Shown: positions 7,139 through 17,644, counted from the first letter of the stretch. The stretch is DNA of 64,000 bases from Candidatus Muiribacterium halophilum (GCA_023228995.1 JALOAD010000012.1:1-64000), one strand, 5' to 3'. Program-made: numbers and translations. Notes: a model not told the origin generated them from the letters alone.

Positions 7139-8585
7139 AAAAAATATATGTGAATTATTAAAACCATTATGTTTTTATATAGAAAAACCTGATGAACAGA
7201 TTTTAGATATTATGACTGATTCAAGAGAAGTTTTGTTGGATTCAGTTTTTTTTGCTTTATCAGGCAGTAAATTCAATGCAAATGATTTTATAAAACAAGC
7301 ATTACAAAATGGTGCAAAATTAATTATTACAGAAAAAATCCCTAATATATCTTGTGATTATATAGTTGTTGAAAATTTAAGAAAAATTCAGAATTTTATA
7401 GCTTCTAAAATATATGATATACCAAAAGGAAAAATTGGTATTATTGGAATAACTGGAACTAATGGAAAAACTTCCTCGACTTATATAGTTCAGAATATGC
7501 TTGAAAATATTGGTATTAATTGTGGTAGAGCAGGTACAATCAATGTTTATACAGGAAAAAACACTTATAAATCTATTAATACTTTTCCAGATGGACCATT
7601 GTTTTTAAGATATATAAATGAAAGTGTTAAATCTAATATGAAATATTTTGTATGTGAAGTTTCATCTCAGGCTTTAGCTCTAAAAAGAACTGAAAACATT
7701 GAATTTTCTTATGGTATATATACAAATCTTACCAGAGATCATCTTGATTTTCATAAAAATATGGAAGATTATTTTTTAAGTAAGAAAAAATTATTTGAAA
7801 ATATATCAAAGAAAAAAAAAGAATCAGGTTTTGCTGTAAATACTGATTGCGAGTATGGTAAAAGACTTTATATTGAATTCAAGGATAAAACTAAAGTGAT
7901 TTCTTTTGGTTATAATCAATATTGTGATGTTAAAATTTTAAATGTTTCAGAAAAAAACGGTTTATCTTCTATGAAATTTGAATTTAATAATACAATTCAT
8001 TGTGTTGATTATTTTTTGACAGGAGATTTTAATGCGATGAATGTGGCAGGATGTATTAGTTTATTAATTGTAATGGGTATAGATATAAATATAATTAAAA
8101 AAGCTTGTCATAATATTTTGCCAATACCTGGAAGGCTTGAAAAAGTAAAATATAAAGATAAAAATATATATGTTGATTATGCTCATACACCAGATGCTTT
8201 ACAAAGAGCTATATTATCGTTGAGAAAAATCTATAATAAAGTTATACTTGTTTTTGGTTGTGGTGGTAATAGAGATAGCGGAAAAAGAGAAATTATGGGT
8301 AAAATAGCTTTTGAAAATGCTGATTTTTCTTTTATTACTAATGATAATCCAAGATATGAATCTTCTATAGATATCGTTAATGATATTTTAAAAGGTTTTT
8401 TAGGTGAGAATTACTCTGTTGTTTATAATAGAGAAAAAGCTATAATACAGGCTATTGAAAAAGTGCAAAAAGAAGATTGTGTTCTTATTGCTGGTAAAGG
8501 ACATGAAGATTATCAGGAAATCAATGGTGTTAAAAATTATTTTTCTGATAGAGGAGTAATTGAAAAGTATGAAAATACTATTTGA
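7131..8585 (+). CDS. murE: UDP-MurNAc-L-Ala-D-Glu:meso-diaminopimelate ligase
   Basis: Mur ligase adding the third stem residue of peptidoglycan precursors in the cytosol. 484 aa starting at TTG 7131. The ATP loop GITGTNGKTS lies at 106-115, followed by TNLTRDHLDFH, DYAHTPDAL and GCGGNRDSGKRE. The specificity motif DNPR (in TNDNPRYE, about 403-410) indicates meso-diaminopimelate rather than lysine, so the cell wall is inferred to be of A1-gamma type. It overlaps both ftsI and murF, consistent with a coupled operon. Confidence 0.96.
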   Translation: MNKKNICELLKPLCFYIEKPDEQILDIMTDSREVLLDSVFFALSGSKFNANDFIKQALQNGAKLIITEKIPNISCDYIVVENLRKIQNFIASKIYDIPKGKIGIIGITGTNGKTSSTYIVQNMLENIGINCGRAGTINVYTGKNTYKSINTFPDGPLFLRYINESVKSNMKYFVCEVSSQALALKRTENIEFSYGIYTNLTRDHLDFHKNMEDYFLSKKKLFENISKKKKESGFAVNTDCEYGKRLYIEFKDKTKVISFGYNQYCDVKILNVSEKNGLSSMKFEFNNTIHCVDYFLTGDFNAMNVAGCISLLIVMGIDINIIKKACHNILPIPGRLEKVKYKDKNIYVDYAHTPDALQRAILSLRKIYNKVILVFGCGGNRDSGKREIMGKIAFENADFSFITNDNPRYESSIDIVNDILKGFLGENYSVVYNREKAIIQAIEKVQKEDCVLIAGKGHEDYQEINGVKNYFSDRGVIEKYENTI

Positions 8586-9924
8586 TGAATTAATGAGTTT
8601 TAAAACTATTATTAAAATAGATGGTTTAATTTTAGAATCTGTAAATGGAATAGAATTTGATACAAGAAAAAGCTGTGATGGAAAATTATTTATAGCTTTT
8701 AACGGTGCAAATTGTGATGGAAATGATTTTTTAGGTGATGCAATTAAAAAAGGTGCAAAAGGTATTGTATCTGAAAATATAGAAAAGCTTGAAGAATATT
8801 CTGAAGAAGTTATGACAATACATGTAGAAAGTAATATGGAATTTTTAAAAGAACTTGCTAAATATTATATTGAAAAAAATAAATTAAAAATAATTGCTGT
8901 AACGGGTTCATCAGGTAAAACAACGACAAAAGAAATATTATACAATATTTTTAAAGGTTATTTTAAAACTGCAAAGACTTGTGGGAATTATAATAATATG
9001 CTTGGAATATGCTACAGTATTATTAATTCAAATGAAGATAATAGATTTTTTATAACTGAATGTGGTATGAATCATAAAGGTGAATTAAAAGAAATATCTG
9101 AAACTATAAAACCAGAGATTGCAGTAATTGTAAATACAGGATTTGTCCATGGAGCGAATTTTAAAGATGTAAAAGAAATTGCAGCAGCGAAACTTGAAAT
9201 AGTATGTGGTATGAAAAATAAAAAATTTCTAATATATAATAAAGATTGCAGAGAACTTAGCGAACTTGCGGCAAAAATTAAAGGAGCTACTTCTTTTGGA
9301 ATTACAAATGCAGATATAGAGTACAATATAAACTCATTTGATGGAAATACAAGTGAAATTAGTATAAAAAGTAATGGAGAAAATTTGAATACAAAGAAAA
9401 ATATATATCCATTTCTTGTTGAAAACTATATTGCTGCTCTTTCAGTAGTCAAAAAGACTGGTATTCCTCTTGATAGAGTTTTAGATTCTGACATTGGAAG
9501 TAATATTTCAATGAGAATGGAAAAAAAGAGAATAGCAGATTTTAATGTATATATTGACTGTTATAATTCAAATCCGTATTCACTTGAAAAAATATTGCCT
9601 CAACTTAATATTATAGAAGATAAATGGTTGTTAGTACTTGGAGATATGAAAGAGCTTGGAGAAGATTCGCTTTTTTGGCATCAGTATATTGGAAAGATTT
9701 TTGCAGAAAAAGTAAATGGTAAACTTATATGCCATGGTGAAATGTCTCATAATATAGGTGAAGGTGCTATAAAAGCTGGAAGAAGTCTTGAGGATATATT
9801 GTTTTCTTCGAGTTTTAAACAAAGTGCTGAACTTGTAAAAAAATATGGAAAAGATTATTCTATTTTCATTAAAGGCTCAAGAAGCATGAATATGGAAAAA
9901 ATTGCAGATATTATTGGAGAATAG
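8569..9924 (+). CDS. murF: UDP-MurNAc-tripeptide:D-Ala-D-Ala ligase
   Basis: Last cytosolic Mur ligase, adding D-Ala-D-Ala to the UDP-MurNAc-tripeptide. The ATG at 8569 is preferred over TTG 8560 because gaggag at 8551-8556 would leave only three bases before the TTG. It gives 451 aa. Motifs: ATP loop VTGSSGKTTTKE near residue 110, CGNYNNMLG, ITECGMNHKGE, VNTGFVHG, DCYNSNPYS and LGDMKELG. Overlaps murE by 17 bp and abuts mraY directly. No ddl gene for its dipeptide substrate is in the window. Confidence 0.95.
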   Translation: MKILFDELMSFKTIIKIDGLILESVNGIEFDTRKSCDGKLFIAFNGANCDGNDFLGDAIKKGAKGIVSENIEKLEEYSEEVMTIHVESNMEFLKELAKYYIEKNKLKIIAVTGSSGKTTTKEILYNIFKGYFKTAKTCGNYNNMLGICYSIINSNEDNRFFITECGMNHKGELKEISETIKPEIAVIVNTGFVHGANFKDVKEIAAAKLEIVCGMKNKKFLIYNKDCRELSELAAKIKGATSFGITNADIEYNINSFDGNTSEISIKSNGENLNTKKNIYPFLVENYIAALSVVKKTGIPLDRVLDSDIGSNISMRMEKKRIADFNVYIDCYNSNPYSLEKILPQLNIIEDKWLLVLGDMKELGEDSLFWHQYIGKIFAEKVNGKLICHGEMSHNIGEGAIKAGRSLEDILFSSSFKQSAELVKKYGKDYSIFIKGSRSMNMEKIADIIGE

Positions 9925-10995
9925 ATGTTTGAGATAATATTATCCCGTTTTTTTGAATTTCCTTTTTTAAATTCAATTTCTATAAGAGCAATGATTGCTT
10001 TGTTTATATCGTTTCTTTTTTGTATTGTTCTTATTCCTCAGGTGAAGAAAAAAGTTCTTGCAAGAAAACTTGGTCAGCAGATAAGAGAATGTGGTCCTGA
10101 AGCTCATCTTGAAAAACAAGGAAATGCTACTATGGGAGGTATTGCCATAGTATTGAGTGTATGTCTTGTAACTTTATTTTTTGCTAAATGGAATCCTCTT
10201 ATAATGATTTCCCTCTTTGTTTTTTTAACTTTAGCAATATGTGGATTTATAGATGATATATTAAAAATATATAAAAAAAATAGTGATGGTTTAAATGGAA
10301 AATATAAAATGTTATTCCAGTTTCTTGTTTCTATTTTTGCAATATTTGTTGTGCATAATACAATAAACGGATTTGAATATGTTCAAATACCGTGTTTTGG
10401 TATAAAGATAAGCAATGATATTTTATATTATATTATATTTATTCTTACAATAACTGCTTCTTCAAATGCTGTGAATCTTACTGATGGACTTGATGGTTTG
10501 GCAGGTGGTGTACTAATTGTAGTAGCGTTGGTTTATTCTGCAATTACTTATATTTCTGGCAATGTAATTTATAGTAGCCATTTAGGCGTTCCATATATAA
10601 CAGGTGCTGGAGAGTTAACTGTTTTGACAGCCTCATTAATAGGTTCTCTTATTGGGTTTTTATGGTTTAATTCTTATCCAGCTCAGATTTTTATGGGAGA
10701 TACTGGTTCTCTTGCTTTAGGCGGTCTTATTGGTATTCTTGCAGTTTTTACAAAGACTGAAATCCTTCTTATAGTTACTGGAGGAATATTTGTAATAGAA
10801 GCATTATCTGTAATAATTCAGGTATTATCATACAAATTGAGGAAAAAACGTGTTTTTAGAATGGCACCAATTCATCATCATTTTGAATTATCAGGTTTAC
10901 ATGAGACGAAAGTTGTAATAAGAATGTGGATAATTTCTTTATTTTTAGCAGTATGCGGTTTTCTGCTTTTTATAATCGGTGTTTTATTTAAATAG
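9925..10995 (+). CDS. mraY: phospho-N-acetylmuramoyl-pentapeptide transferase
   Basis: Polytopic inner-membrane enzyme that transfers phospho-MurNAc-pentapeptide to undecaprenyl phosphate, giving lipid I. 356 aa with about ten hydrophobic segments. Diagnostic motifs: KQGNATMGG on the first cytoplasmic loop, GFIDDILKI, NLTDGLDGLAGG with the catalytic Asp, FMGDTGSLALGG, and APIHHHFELSG near the C-terminus. The ATG follows the murF stop codon with no gap. Confidence 0.97.
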   Translation: MFEIILSRFFEFPFLNSISIRAMIALFISFLFCIVLIPQVKKKVLARKLGQQIRECGPEAHLEKQGNATMGGIAIVLSVCLVTLFFAKWNPLIMISLFVFLTLAICGFIDDILKIYKKNSDGLNGKYKMLFQFLVSIFAIFVVHNTINGFEYVQIPCFGIKISNDILYYIIFILTITASSNAVNLTDGLDGLAGGVLIVVALVYSAITYISGNVIYSSHLGVPYITGAGELTVLTASLIGSLIGFLWFNSYPAQIFMGDTGSLALGGLIGILAVFTKTEILLIVTGGIFVIEALSVIIQVLSYKLRKKRVFRMAPIHHHFELSGLHETKVVIRMWIISLFLAVCGFLLFIIGVLFK

Positions 10996-11019
10996 TCTGG
11001 AGTTACAATATAAAATAAT

Positions 11020-12303
11020 ATGAAAAAGATAATATATGGATATGGAATAACTGGAAAATCCTTAAAGAAATATTTTGATTATAATAATATTGATTATTAC
11101 ATTGTAGATAAAAAAAATAGTGATGATTTTGTTATGAATATAGATGATTTTGATTTATATCATGAATGTGACGAGGTTTTTGTAAGTCCTGGAATACCTT
11201 TAAACAATCCTTTTATTGAAAAATGTAGAATAAAAAACTTAAAAATTTCAAGTGAAATTGAAAAAGCTTATTCTATATTAAATAAATCTATTTTTATTGC
11301 AGTTACTGGTACAAATGGCAAAAGTACAGTTTGTTCTTTAATATATGAAATAATAAAAGAAAAACATAAAAATGTATATTTATGTGGTAATTTTGGTATT
11401 CCACTTATTGATTTTTGGCAATTAAATAATCAAAAAAATATTTTTGTAATAGAATTAAGTTCTTATCAGCTTGAATCATTAAAAACTTTTAAGCCTTATA
11501 TTTCAATTCTTATAAATTTAACACCTGATCATCTTGATAGACATATAACAATTGATAATTATCGTTTAATTAAAGAAAAAATTTATCAAAATATGGATAA
11601 TGGATTTTTATTATATAATTCAGCAGATTTTTCTGCTAAAAAAATTGATTCAAAAGTAGAATGTAACAAAATAGGTAAAGATTTTAATTTTAAAGATAAT
11701 ATTTTTTTTGACAATGATATTGTTATAAAAGACTTAAAAACTCATCTTTTAGGAAAACATAATTTTTTAAATATAGCTTATGCAGTTGAAGCAGCAATAA
11801 AAATGGGAATATCAATTGAAATAATAAGAAAAGTCCTTAGTGAATTCAAAGGTCTTGAACATAGAATTGAATATTGTGGAGAATATAATAATGTAAAATT
11901 TTATAATGATTCTAAAAGTACTACTTTTGAATCTACTTTTGCAGCTTTAAGCTCGTTTTCAAAACCGGTTAATATTATTATATGTGGTAATTTAAAAAAA
12001 GGTATGAATATAGGTGTTTTTATACAAAAATTATTGTGTTCTGATAATATAAAGACAGTATTTACTGTTGGAGGTATAAATGATTTTAATGATAAAATTG
12101 ATTTTATGAATTTAAAAAGATATAAAGACTATAAATTAAAAGATATTTTTGAAGAAGTTTTAAATAATTCTCAAGAAAATGAAATATTACTTTTTTCTCC
12201 TGGAATGCCATCGTTTGATAATTTCAAAAACTTTGAAGAACGGGGAACTTTTTTTAAGACACAATTAAAGGAATTTTTAAGTGAAAAAGAAAAAAAGCAT
12301 TGA
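11020..12303 (+). CDS. murD: UDP-MurNAc-L-alanine:D-glutamate ligase
   Basis: Cytosolic Mur ligase adding D-Glu to UDP-MurNAc-L-Ala. 427 aa. N-terminal nucleotide-binding fold starts with YGYGITGKS; VSPGIPLNNP follows. ATP loop VTGTNGKST near residues 95-103, then ELSSYQLESL, NLTPDHLDRH, LEHRIEYCG, FYNDSKSTT and a late FSPGMPSFDNF motif, where most homologues have LSPACASFD. MurC, which makes its substrate, is not encoded nearby. Confidence 0.96.
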   Translation: MKKIIYGYGITGKSLKKYFDYNNIDYYIVDKKNSDDFVMNIDDFDLYHECDEVFVSPGIPLNNPFIEKCRIKNLKISSEIEKAYSILNKSIFIAVTGTNGKSTVCSLIYEIIKEKHKNVYLCGNFGIPLIDFWQLNNQKNIFVIELSSYQLESLKTFKPYISILINLTPDHLDRHITIDNYRLIKEKIYQNMDNGFLLYNSADFSAKKIDSKVECNKIGKDFNFKDNIFFDNDIVIKDLKTHLLGKHNFLNIAYAVEAAIKMGISIEIIRKVLSEFKGLEHRIEYCGEYNNVKFYNDSKSTTFESTFAALSSFSKPVNIIICGNLKKGMNIGVFIQKLLCSDNIKTVFTVGGINDFNDKIDFMNLKRYKDYKLKDIFEEVLNNSQENEILLFSPGMPSFDNFKNFEERGTFFKTQLKEFLSEKEKKH

Positions 12304-13381
12304 TATTATATTTATAATAATAGTTATGCTTATACTCCTTATAGGTCTTGTAAGTGTTTATTCTTCAAGCTATATAGAAGCAGGAGAAAAATTTTCTGAT
12401 CCTGGTTTTTTTTTAAAAAAACAATCTGTTTGGGCGATTATTGGTATTGTAGCTATGTTTATTGTGTCAACAATCGATTATCATTTTTTTGTTAAAAATT
12501 CCAGAAATTTTTTGTTTTTTTTCTTTATATTACTTGTTCTTATACTGTTTCTTCCTGATGAAGCGAGGGTTAAAGGTGCAAATAGGTGGATATCACTTAA
12601 ATATTTTAAGATTCAGCCCTCAGAATTTGTAAAATTTATATTTGTGTGGTATCTAGCGTTTTTTTTTGGAAAAACTGAAAATATTTTAAATATTAAAAAA
12701 AAGATTTTTAACCCTCTTTTTATATTTGTTGCTCTTGCGGTTGTAATATTGCTTCAGCCAGATCTTGGTACTGTATTTGTTTTTGCTTTTTCATTTTTTG
12801 TAATATTATTTATAATTGGTCTTGAATATAGCTATCTTTTTTCTTTATTATTTTTCGGAATAATATGTTTTATATCTGCAATATATATAAAACCTTATAG
12901 AAGAAATAGAATTCTTGCCTTTATTGATCCGTGGGCATATAGATATGATCTTGGTTATCATATTATAAATTCTCTTATTGCAGTTGGTTCAGGAGGATTA
13001 TCTGGACTTGGTCTTGGAGCAAGCAGACAAAAATTTCTTTATCTTCCAGAACCTTATACTGATTTTATATTTGCTATTATATGTGAGGAAACTGGATTTA
13101 TTGGAGCAAGTGTTATATTAGTACTTTTTGCAACATTATTTTTAAGAGGATGGTATATAATAAGAAAAGCACCTGATATTTCTGGATTTATTTTGGGTCT
13201 TGGTATTATTACTACAATAACTGTTCAAGCTCTTATTAATATGGGAGTTGTTCTTAATTTATTTCCTACAAAAGGACTTCCTTTACCATTTATAAGTTAT
13301 GGAGGTTCATCTTTGCTTATATTGTTTATAAATACAGGGATTATACTAAACATTTCGAGATTTCGTCATGAAAAAGGTTAA
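12281..13381 (+). CDS. ftsW: septal peptidoglycan polymerase FtsW
   Basis: SEDS-family glycosyltransferase that polymerises lipid II at the septum with FtsI. 366 aa with about ten membrane segments. Start is GTG 12281 inside the end of murD, with aaagga upstream. Motifs: VKGANRWISL, QPSEFVKF, LLQPDLGT, GLGLGASRQKFLYLPE, DFIFAIICEETGF (the region holding the catalytic Asp lies before the QPSE/LLQPD loops in the family), and LPLPFISYGGSS. The expected next genes murG and murC are missing here; murB follows with a 14-bp overlap. Confidence 0.95.
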   Translation: MKKKKSIDIIFIIIVMLILLIGLVSVYSSSYIEAGEKFSDPGFFLKKQSVWAIIGIVAMFIVSTIDYHFFVKNSRNFLFFFFILLVLILFLPDEARVKGANRWISLKYFKIQPSEFVKFIFVWYLAFFFGKTENILNIKKKIFNPLFIFVALAVVILLQPDLGTVFVFAFSFFVILFIIGLEYSYLFSLLFFGIICFISAIYIKPYRRNRILAFIDPWAYRYDLGYHIINSLIAVGSGGLSGLGLGASRQKFLYLPEPYTDFIFAIICEETGFIGASVILVLFATLFLRGWYIIRKAPDISGFILGLGIITTITVQALINMGVVLNLFPTKGLPLPFISYGGSSLLILFINTGIILNISRFRHEKG

Positions 13382-14192
13382 TATTTCTTTAAAAAAATAT
13401 ACAAAAATTAAAACAGGAGGACAAGCTTTATTTTTTTGTCCTGAAAATTTAGATGATATTAAAAATATACCTAAAAATATAAAAGTGATAGGTAATGGCA
13501 GTAATATATTATGTGAGGATAAAGATTATTCTTTTTTAAATCTTAATCTATTAAATAGTATTTTTTTAAAAGATAATATATTGACAGTTTATTCTGGAGT
13601 GAAATGTTCCACATTATTAAGATTTTTATTAAATAATAATTTATCAGGTCTTGAATTTCTTTCTGGGATTCCAGGAAATACAGGCGGAATAGTTTGTATG
13701 AATGCTGGAAGTTATGGAGAAGAAATAGGTAATTATATAAAAAAAGTAATATATTTTGATGTAAAAAACTGGCAAATAAAAGAATGCGAAAATAACGGTG
13801 ATTTATTTAAATATAGAAAATCAGTATTTAATTCAGATAAAATTGTATTATATGTTGTTTTTAAAGAATTAGAAAAAGCTGAAAATCAAAATATAAAAAA
13901 TAAGATAAATGATAATTTTAAAAGAAAATTAAAAACACAACCAGTATTAAAACACACTTTTGGTTCAGTATTTAAAAACCCTGTAAATATTTCTGCATGG
14001 AAGCTTTTAAGTAATTCTAAAATTCAAGGAAAATGTAAAGGCGATGCGTGTTTTTCTAGAAAACATGCTAATTTTATTGAAAATAAAGGAAATGCTTTAT
14101 TTACTGATATAAAATATCTCATAGAAAAAGCAAAAGAAAAAGTTTATAATGACACAGAAATAAAACTTGAAGAAGAAGTAATATATATGTAA
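13368..14192 (+). CDS. murB: UDP-N-acetylenolpyruvoylglucosamine reductase
   Basis: FAD enzyme that reduces UDP-GlcNAc-enolpyruvate to UDP-MurNAc using NADPH, in the cytosol. 274 aa, the short form of the family. Motifs: TKIKTGG (FAD site), VIGNGSNIL, LEFLSGIPGNTGG, NAGSYGEEI, YRKSVF, GSVFKNP with the catalytic serine, and GDACFSRKHANF. Position between ftsW and ftsQ matches dcw clusters. A 40-bp gap with weak Shine-Dalgarno aaagga precedes ftsQ. Confidence 0.94.
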   Translation: MKKVNISLKKYTKIKTGGQALFFCPENLDDIKNIPKNIKVIGNGSNILCEDKDYSFLNLNLLNSIFLKDNILTVYSGVKCSTLLRFLLNNNLSGLEFLSGIPGNTGGIVCMNAGSYGEEIGNYIKKVIYFDVKNWQIKECENNGDLFKYRKSVFNSDKIVLYVVFKELEKAENQNIKNKINDNFKRKLKTQPVLKHTFGSVFKNPVNISAWKLLSNSKIQGKCKGDACFSRKHANFIENKGNALFTDIKYLIEKAKEKVYNDTEIKLEEEVIYM

Positions 14193-14232
14193 TGATTTGC
14201 TTTTGTATAAGTTAATTAAAAGGAAATATTAG

Positions 14233-14994
14233 ATGAGATATAATATTTACAAGAAAAGTCCGGTTTATTTAACAAAGATAATTGTATTTATCTTTCTTAT
14301 ATTTGTATTTTCATTTGAGTTTCAAGTAATACTCAAAGATATGGACTTTTTAAATGTTAGGGAAATTCAGATAATTGGGAATAATATTGTTGACACAAAA
14401 ACAATATTATTTTTATCAAAGATTACAAGATTAAAAAATATAATTAAAATCAACATTGAAGAGTCAAAAAAACTTATAGAAACTCATCCTTTTGTAAAAA
14501 CTACCGGTATAACAGTTAATAATGCGAAAATTACAATTAATATTCGTGAAAGAGATCCATTTGTGTTTTTTAATACTGGTAAAAAATTGCTTGTTCTTGA
14601 TAATGAAGGTTATGTTTTAAATGACGAAGCTTATATTACTGATTATGATCTTCCTGTTCTTACGGGAATTGAAGATAATTTAAAGTATTATACAGGAAAA
14701 ATTTTAAATTCTGAAAAAATTGTATATGGACTTAAATGGTTTAGAATAATACCGATTGAATTCTGGTCTCAAATATCTGAAATAAATGTTGCAAATCATT
14801 CAAAAATTGTCATTTATACTTTGGATGGAATGCAAATATTTGTTGATAATATTAAAACCTTTCCTAAAAAATTTGAAATATTGTATAGTAAACTGTTAGA
14901 ATTAAAGGAAAAAAAATTCGATATAGAATATTTTGATCTTCGTACTTTAAATGATGATCTTATATATATGGAATATAAAGAAGGAGGTCACTGA
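14233..14994 (+). CDS. ftsQ: cell division protein FtsQ/DivIB
   Basis: Bitopic divisome protein linking FtsL/FtsB to FtsWI. 253 aa: short basic cytoplasmic tail, membrane helix at about 15-35 (IIVFIFLIFVFSFEFQVIL), then a POTRA domain opening with LNVREIQIIGNN and a beta domain with ITINIRERDPFVFF and DNEGYVLN. Overall sequence identity is low in this family, but the domain order and ftsQ-ftsA-ftsZ context are clear. Confidence 0.9.
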   Translation: MRYNIYKKSPVYLTKIIVFIFLIFVFSFEFQVILKDMDFLNVREIQIIGNNIVDTKTILFLSKITRLKNIIKINIEESKKLIETHPFVKTTGITVNNAKITINIRERDPFVFFNTGKKLLVLDNEGYVLNDEAYITDYDLPVLTGIEDNLKYYTGKILNSEKIVYGLKWFRIIPIEFWSQISEINVANHSKIVIYTLDGMQIFVDNIKTFPKKFEILYSKLLELKEKKFDIEYFDLRTLNDDLIYMEYKEGGH

Positions 14995-16221
14995 TTGTCT
15001 CGCAGAAATATAGTTGCCGGAATAGATATTGGAACTAATAAGATTGTAGCTCTTATTGGTGAAATAATTGATGAAGAATTGAGTGTTATTGGCGTTGGTA
15101 AAGTTAAAGTAAATGCTATTAACAGTGATGGAGCGATAACTAATATAGATGACCTTAAAAATAAAATTCAAATTGCTATTGAAGAAGCAGAAAAAATGGC
15201 AGATGTTCAAGTTGATTCTCTTTTTGTTAATCTTTTTGGAAATAATATAAGATGTTTTTCTGCAAAAGGTACTGTTTCTATAAGTAGTCGTGATAAAGGA
15301 ATTATATCAGAAGATCTTTCAAGAGTGCTTGAAGATGTAAAAAATAACATTATAATTCCTGAAGGTTATGAAATTGTTCATATTTTAGCTAGAAATTTTT
15401 CAGTTGATGAGATGACTGGTATAAAAGATCCTATAGGAATGAAAGGTTCAAGTCTTGAAGCTGATGTTTATGTTGTAACTTCATCTATAGCTATTATTAC
15501 AAATATTGAAAATTCCATACAGTCAGCAGGTTTTGATATAAGTGATTTTGTTTATGAACCACTAGCTTCAGCAGAATCTGTTCTTACAGAAGATGAAAAA
15601 AAACTTGGTGCAGCGGTAGTTGATATTGGTGGTGGATATACAACTATTTCAGTTTATAAAAACGGAAGTATAGTATCATCTGCTTTTATAAGTATGGGGA
15701 GTGCTTCAATAACAAGTGATCTTGCTATAATCTTAAGAACATCATTTGAAGAAGCTGAAAAAATAAAAATAAGACATGGAAATCTTTATAATCTTGAGAA
15801 TGATAATGAAAAAGTAGAGCTTTTTAACACTTCAAGAGAAAGTGTTAAAATTGTTACAAAAAAATATATTAATGAAATACTTTTTGCAAGATTTGAGGAA
15901 GTTTTTAAATTTGTATATGAGCATCTTGAAAAAGAAGGTCTTGTAGAAGATATAAAAGCAGGTATTGTTTTAACGGGTGGTGGTTCTCAGGTTGAAGGGT
16001 TACCGGTATATGTTGAGCATTTATTTGAGATGCCGGTAAGAAATGGAAGACCTTTGAGTTTGAAGGGGCTTTTTGATAAAATAAACTCACCTGTTTACAC
16101 CGTTGCAACAGGAATACTAAGATATGCAAGAAAAAGCAATATTAATGCAGTTAAAATTAATAACAGGTTTCTAAGTAACATGATTTATAAGATAAAAGAA
16201 TTTTTTGATACATATTTTTAG
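14995..16221 (+). CDS. ftsA: cell division protein FtsA
   Basis: Actin-like ATPase that tethers FtsZ filaments to the membrane. 408 aa. The start is TTG 14995, immediately after the ftsQ stop and behind a good ggagg, and it places GIDIGTNK (phosphate 1) at 9-16. Other actin motifs are [12 protein letters not shown] (phosphate 2) and [12 protein letters not shown] (adenosine). The C-terminus ([19 protein letters not shown]) is an amphipathic helix suited to membrane binding. Confidence 0.96.
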   Translation: MSRRNIVAGIDIGTNKIVALIGEIIDEELSVIGVGKVKVNAINSDGAITNIDDLKNKIQIAIEEAEKMADVQVDSLFVNLFGNNIRCFSAKGTVSISSRDKGIISEDLSRVLEDVKNNIIIPEGYEIVHILARNFSVDEMTGIKDPIGMKGSSLEADVYVVTSSIAIITNIENSIQSAGFDISDFVYEPLASAESVLTEDEKKLGAAVVDIGGGYTTISVYKNGSIVSSAFISMGSASITSDLAIILRTSFEEAEKIKIRHGNLYNLENDNEKVELFNTSRESVKIVTKKYINEILFARFEEVFKFVYEHLEKEGLVEDIKAGIVLTGGGSQVEGLPVYVEHLFEMPVRNGRPLSLKGLFDKINSPVYTVATGILRYARKSNINAVKINNRFLSNMIYKIKEFFDTYF

Positions 16222-16238
16222 TTGAGGGGGAAACACAT

Positions 16239-17342
16239 ATGTTTGAATTCGATGCCATAGAACAAGTGGCTGAAATTAAAGTAGTCGGTGTTGGTGGTGG
16301 CGGAGGAAATGCAGTCAACAGAATGATCATGAGTGGTCTTACTGGGGTTGAATTCCTTGCTCTTAATACAGATGCACAGGCTCTTGTGTCCTCTAATGCA
16401 AAAATCAAGATTCAAATTGGTGATAAACTTACCAAAGGTCTTGGAGCTGGAGCTAATCCTGAAATCGGGAAAAACGCTGCATTAGAAGATAAGGATAAAG
16501 TTAGAGAAGCTTTAGAAGGTGCTGATATGGTATTTATCACAGCTGGAATGGGTGGTGGTACTGGCACTGGAGCTGCACCGGTAGTTGCTGAGATTGCTAA
16601 AGATCTTGGTGCTTTAACTGTTGGTGTTGTTACAAAACCGTTTTCTTTTGAAGGCAGAAAACGAATGATACAAGCAGAAAATGGAATAAAAGTTTTAAAA
16701 GCAAATGTTGATACTCTTATAACAATACCTAATGATAGATTGTTACAAGTAGTAGATCAGCATACTTCTATAAATGATGCTTTCAAGATTGCAGACGATG
16801 TTCTTAGACAAGGTGTTCAAGGTATATCAGATCTTATTTTAGAACCTGGACTAATAAATCTTGATTTTGCTGACGTAAAAGCAATAATGACAGAAGCTGG
16901 TTCAGCTTTAATGGGAATTGGTACAGGTTCTGGTGAAAACAGAGCTGTTATGGCTGCTGAACAAGCTATATCGAGTCCTCTTCTTGAAGCTACAGTTCAA
17001 GGCGCTAAAGGTGTTCTTATTAATATTACAGGTGGAGAAGATCTTACTTTATATGAAGTAAATAAAGCTGCTGAGATAATATCAAATTCTGCAGATCCAG
17101 ATGCTAATATTATATTTGGTGCTGTGGTCAAGGAAGATATTAAAGATATGGTTAAGGTTACTGTTATAGCTACTGGTTTTAGTGCAGATGAGATAATAGA
17201 AAAAGAAAAGCAGGAAATAATGGGTAAATTGAGATTAAAAAGTATAAATAATTCAGAAAATGCAACTGTTAGACCTGAACCTAATGAAGATGATGTCAAT
17301 ATTCCGGCTTTTTTAAGAAAAAAAGAAAAGTTCAGAAAATAA
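16239..17342 (+). CDS. ftsZ: cell division protein FtsZ
   Basis: Tubulin-like GTPase that forms the Z ring. 367 aa, full length. [15 protein letters not shown] near the N-terminus, tubulin signature GGGTGTG (105-111), [13 protein letters not shown], and the T7 loop with [11 protein letters not shown]. The linker is short, about 30 residues, and the conserved C-terminal peptide is [11 protein letters not shown], which binds FtsA. A strong gaggggg lies upstream. It is the last gene of the dcw operon. A+T-rich sequence follows, with no strong intrinsic terminator. Confidence 0.98.
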   Translation: MFEFDAIEQVAEIKVVGVGGGGGNAVNRMIMSGLTGVEFLALNTDAQALVSSNAKIKIQIGDKLTKGLGAGANPEIGKNAALEDKDKVREALEGADMVFITAGMGGGTGTGAAPVVAEIAKDLGALTVGVVTKPFSFEGRKRMIQAENGIKVLKANVDTLITIPNDRLLQVVDQHTSINDAFKIADDVLRQGVQGISDLILEPGLINLDFADVKAIMTEAGSALMGIGTGSGENRAVMAAEQAISSPLLEATVQGAKGVLINITGGEDLTLYEVNKAAEIISNSADPDANIIFGAVVKEDIKDMVKVTVIATGFSADEIIEKEKQEIMGKLRLKSINNSENATVRPEPNEDDVNIPAFLRKKEKFRK

Positions 17343-17404
17343 GAGAAAAACTGTGAAAATCTTTTTTAAACGGTAATATCTCATAAAAAAACCGAAAAAA
17401 AAGG

Positions 17405-17432
17405 TTGAAACAAAAAAAAAATATGATATAAT
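17405..17432 (+). promoter_or_regulatory. promoter of the tRNA cluster
   Basis: TTGAAA (17405-17410) and TATAAT (17427-17432) with 16 bp between, 22 bp before tRNA-Val. It probably also drives the DUF512 gene, which starts 6 bp after tRNA-Cys. Confidence 0.7.
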
Positions 17433-17454
17433 ATAAACACGAAAGACGAAAGGT

Positions 17455-17530
17455 GGGCGGGTAGCTCAGCTGGGAGAGCATCGGCCTTACAAGCCGAGGG
17501 TCACAGGTTCGAGCCCTGTTCCGCCTACCA
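17455..17530 (+). tRNA. tRNA-Val(TAC)
   Basis: A 76-nt cloverleaf with acceptor arms GGGCGGG and TCCGCCT, D arm GCTC/GAGC, anticodon loop CTTACAA giving TAC, the T-loop GTTCGAG, and an encoded CCA end. Confidence 0.95.
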
Positions 17531-17559
17531 TTTTCCTTTCTAAATTAAACTAATAAAGT

Positions 17560-17635
<76 letters not shown>

Positions 17636-17644
17636 CTTATATCA

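Noticed and set aside
16157-16415. Two minus-strand frames over the ftsA/ftsZ junction
   Set aside because: They are antisense shadows of ftsZ, whose reading frame is fully conserved.
17343-17404. Terminator after ftsZ
   Set aside because: The A/T-rich sequence holds only a weak possible stem (around aaaccgaaaaaaaaggtt); I could not support a real terminator.
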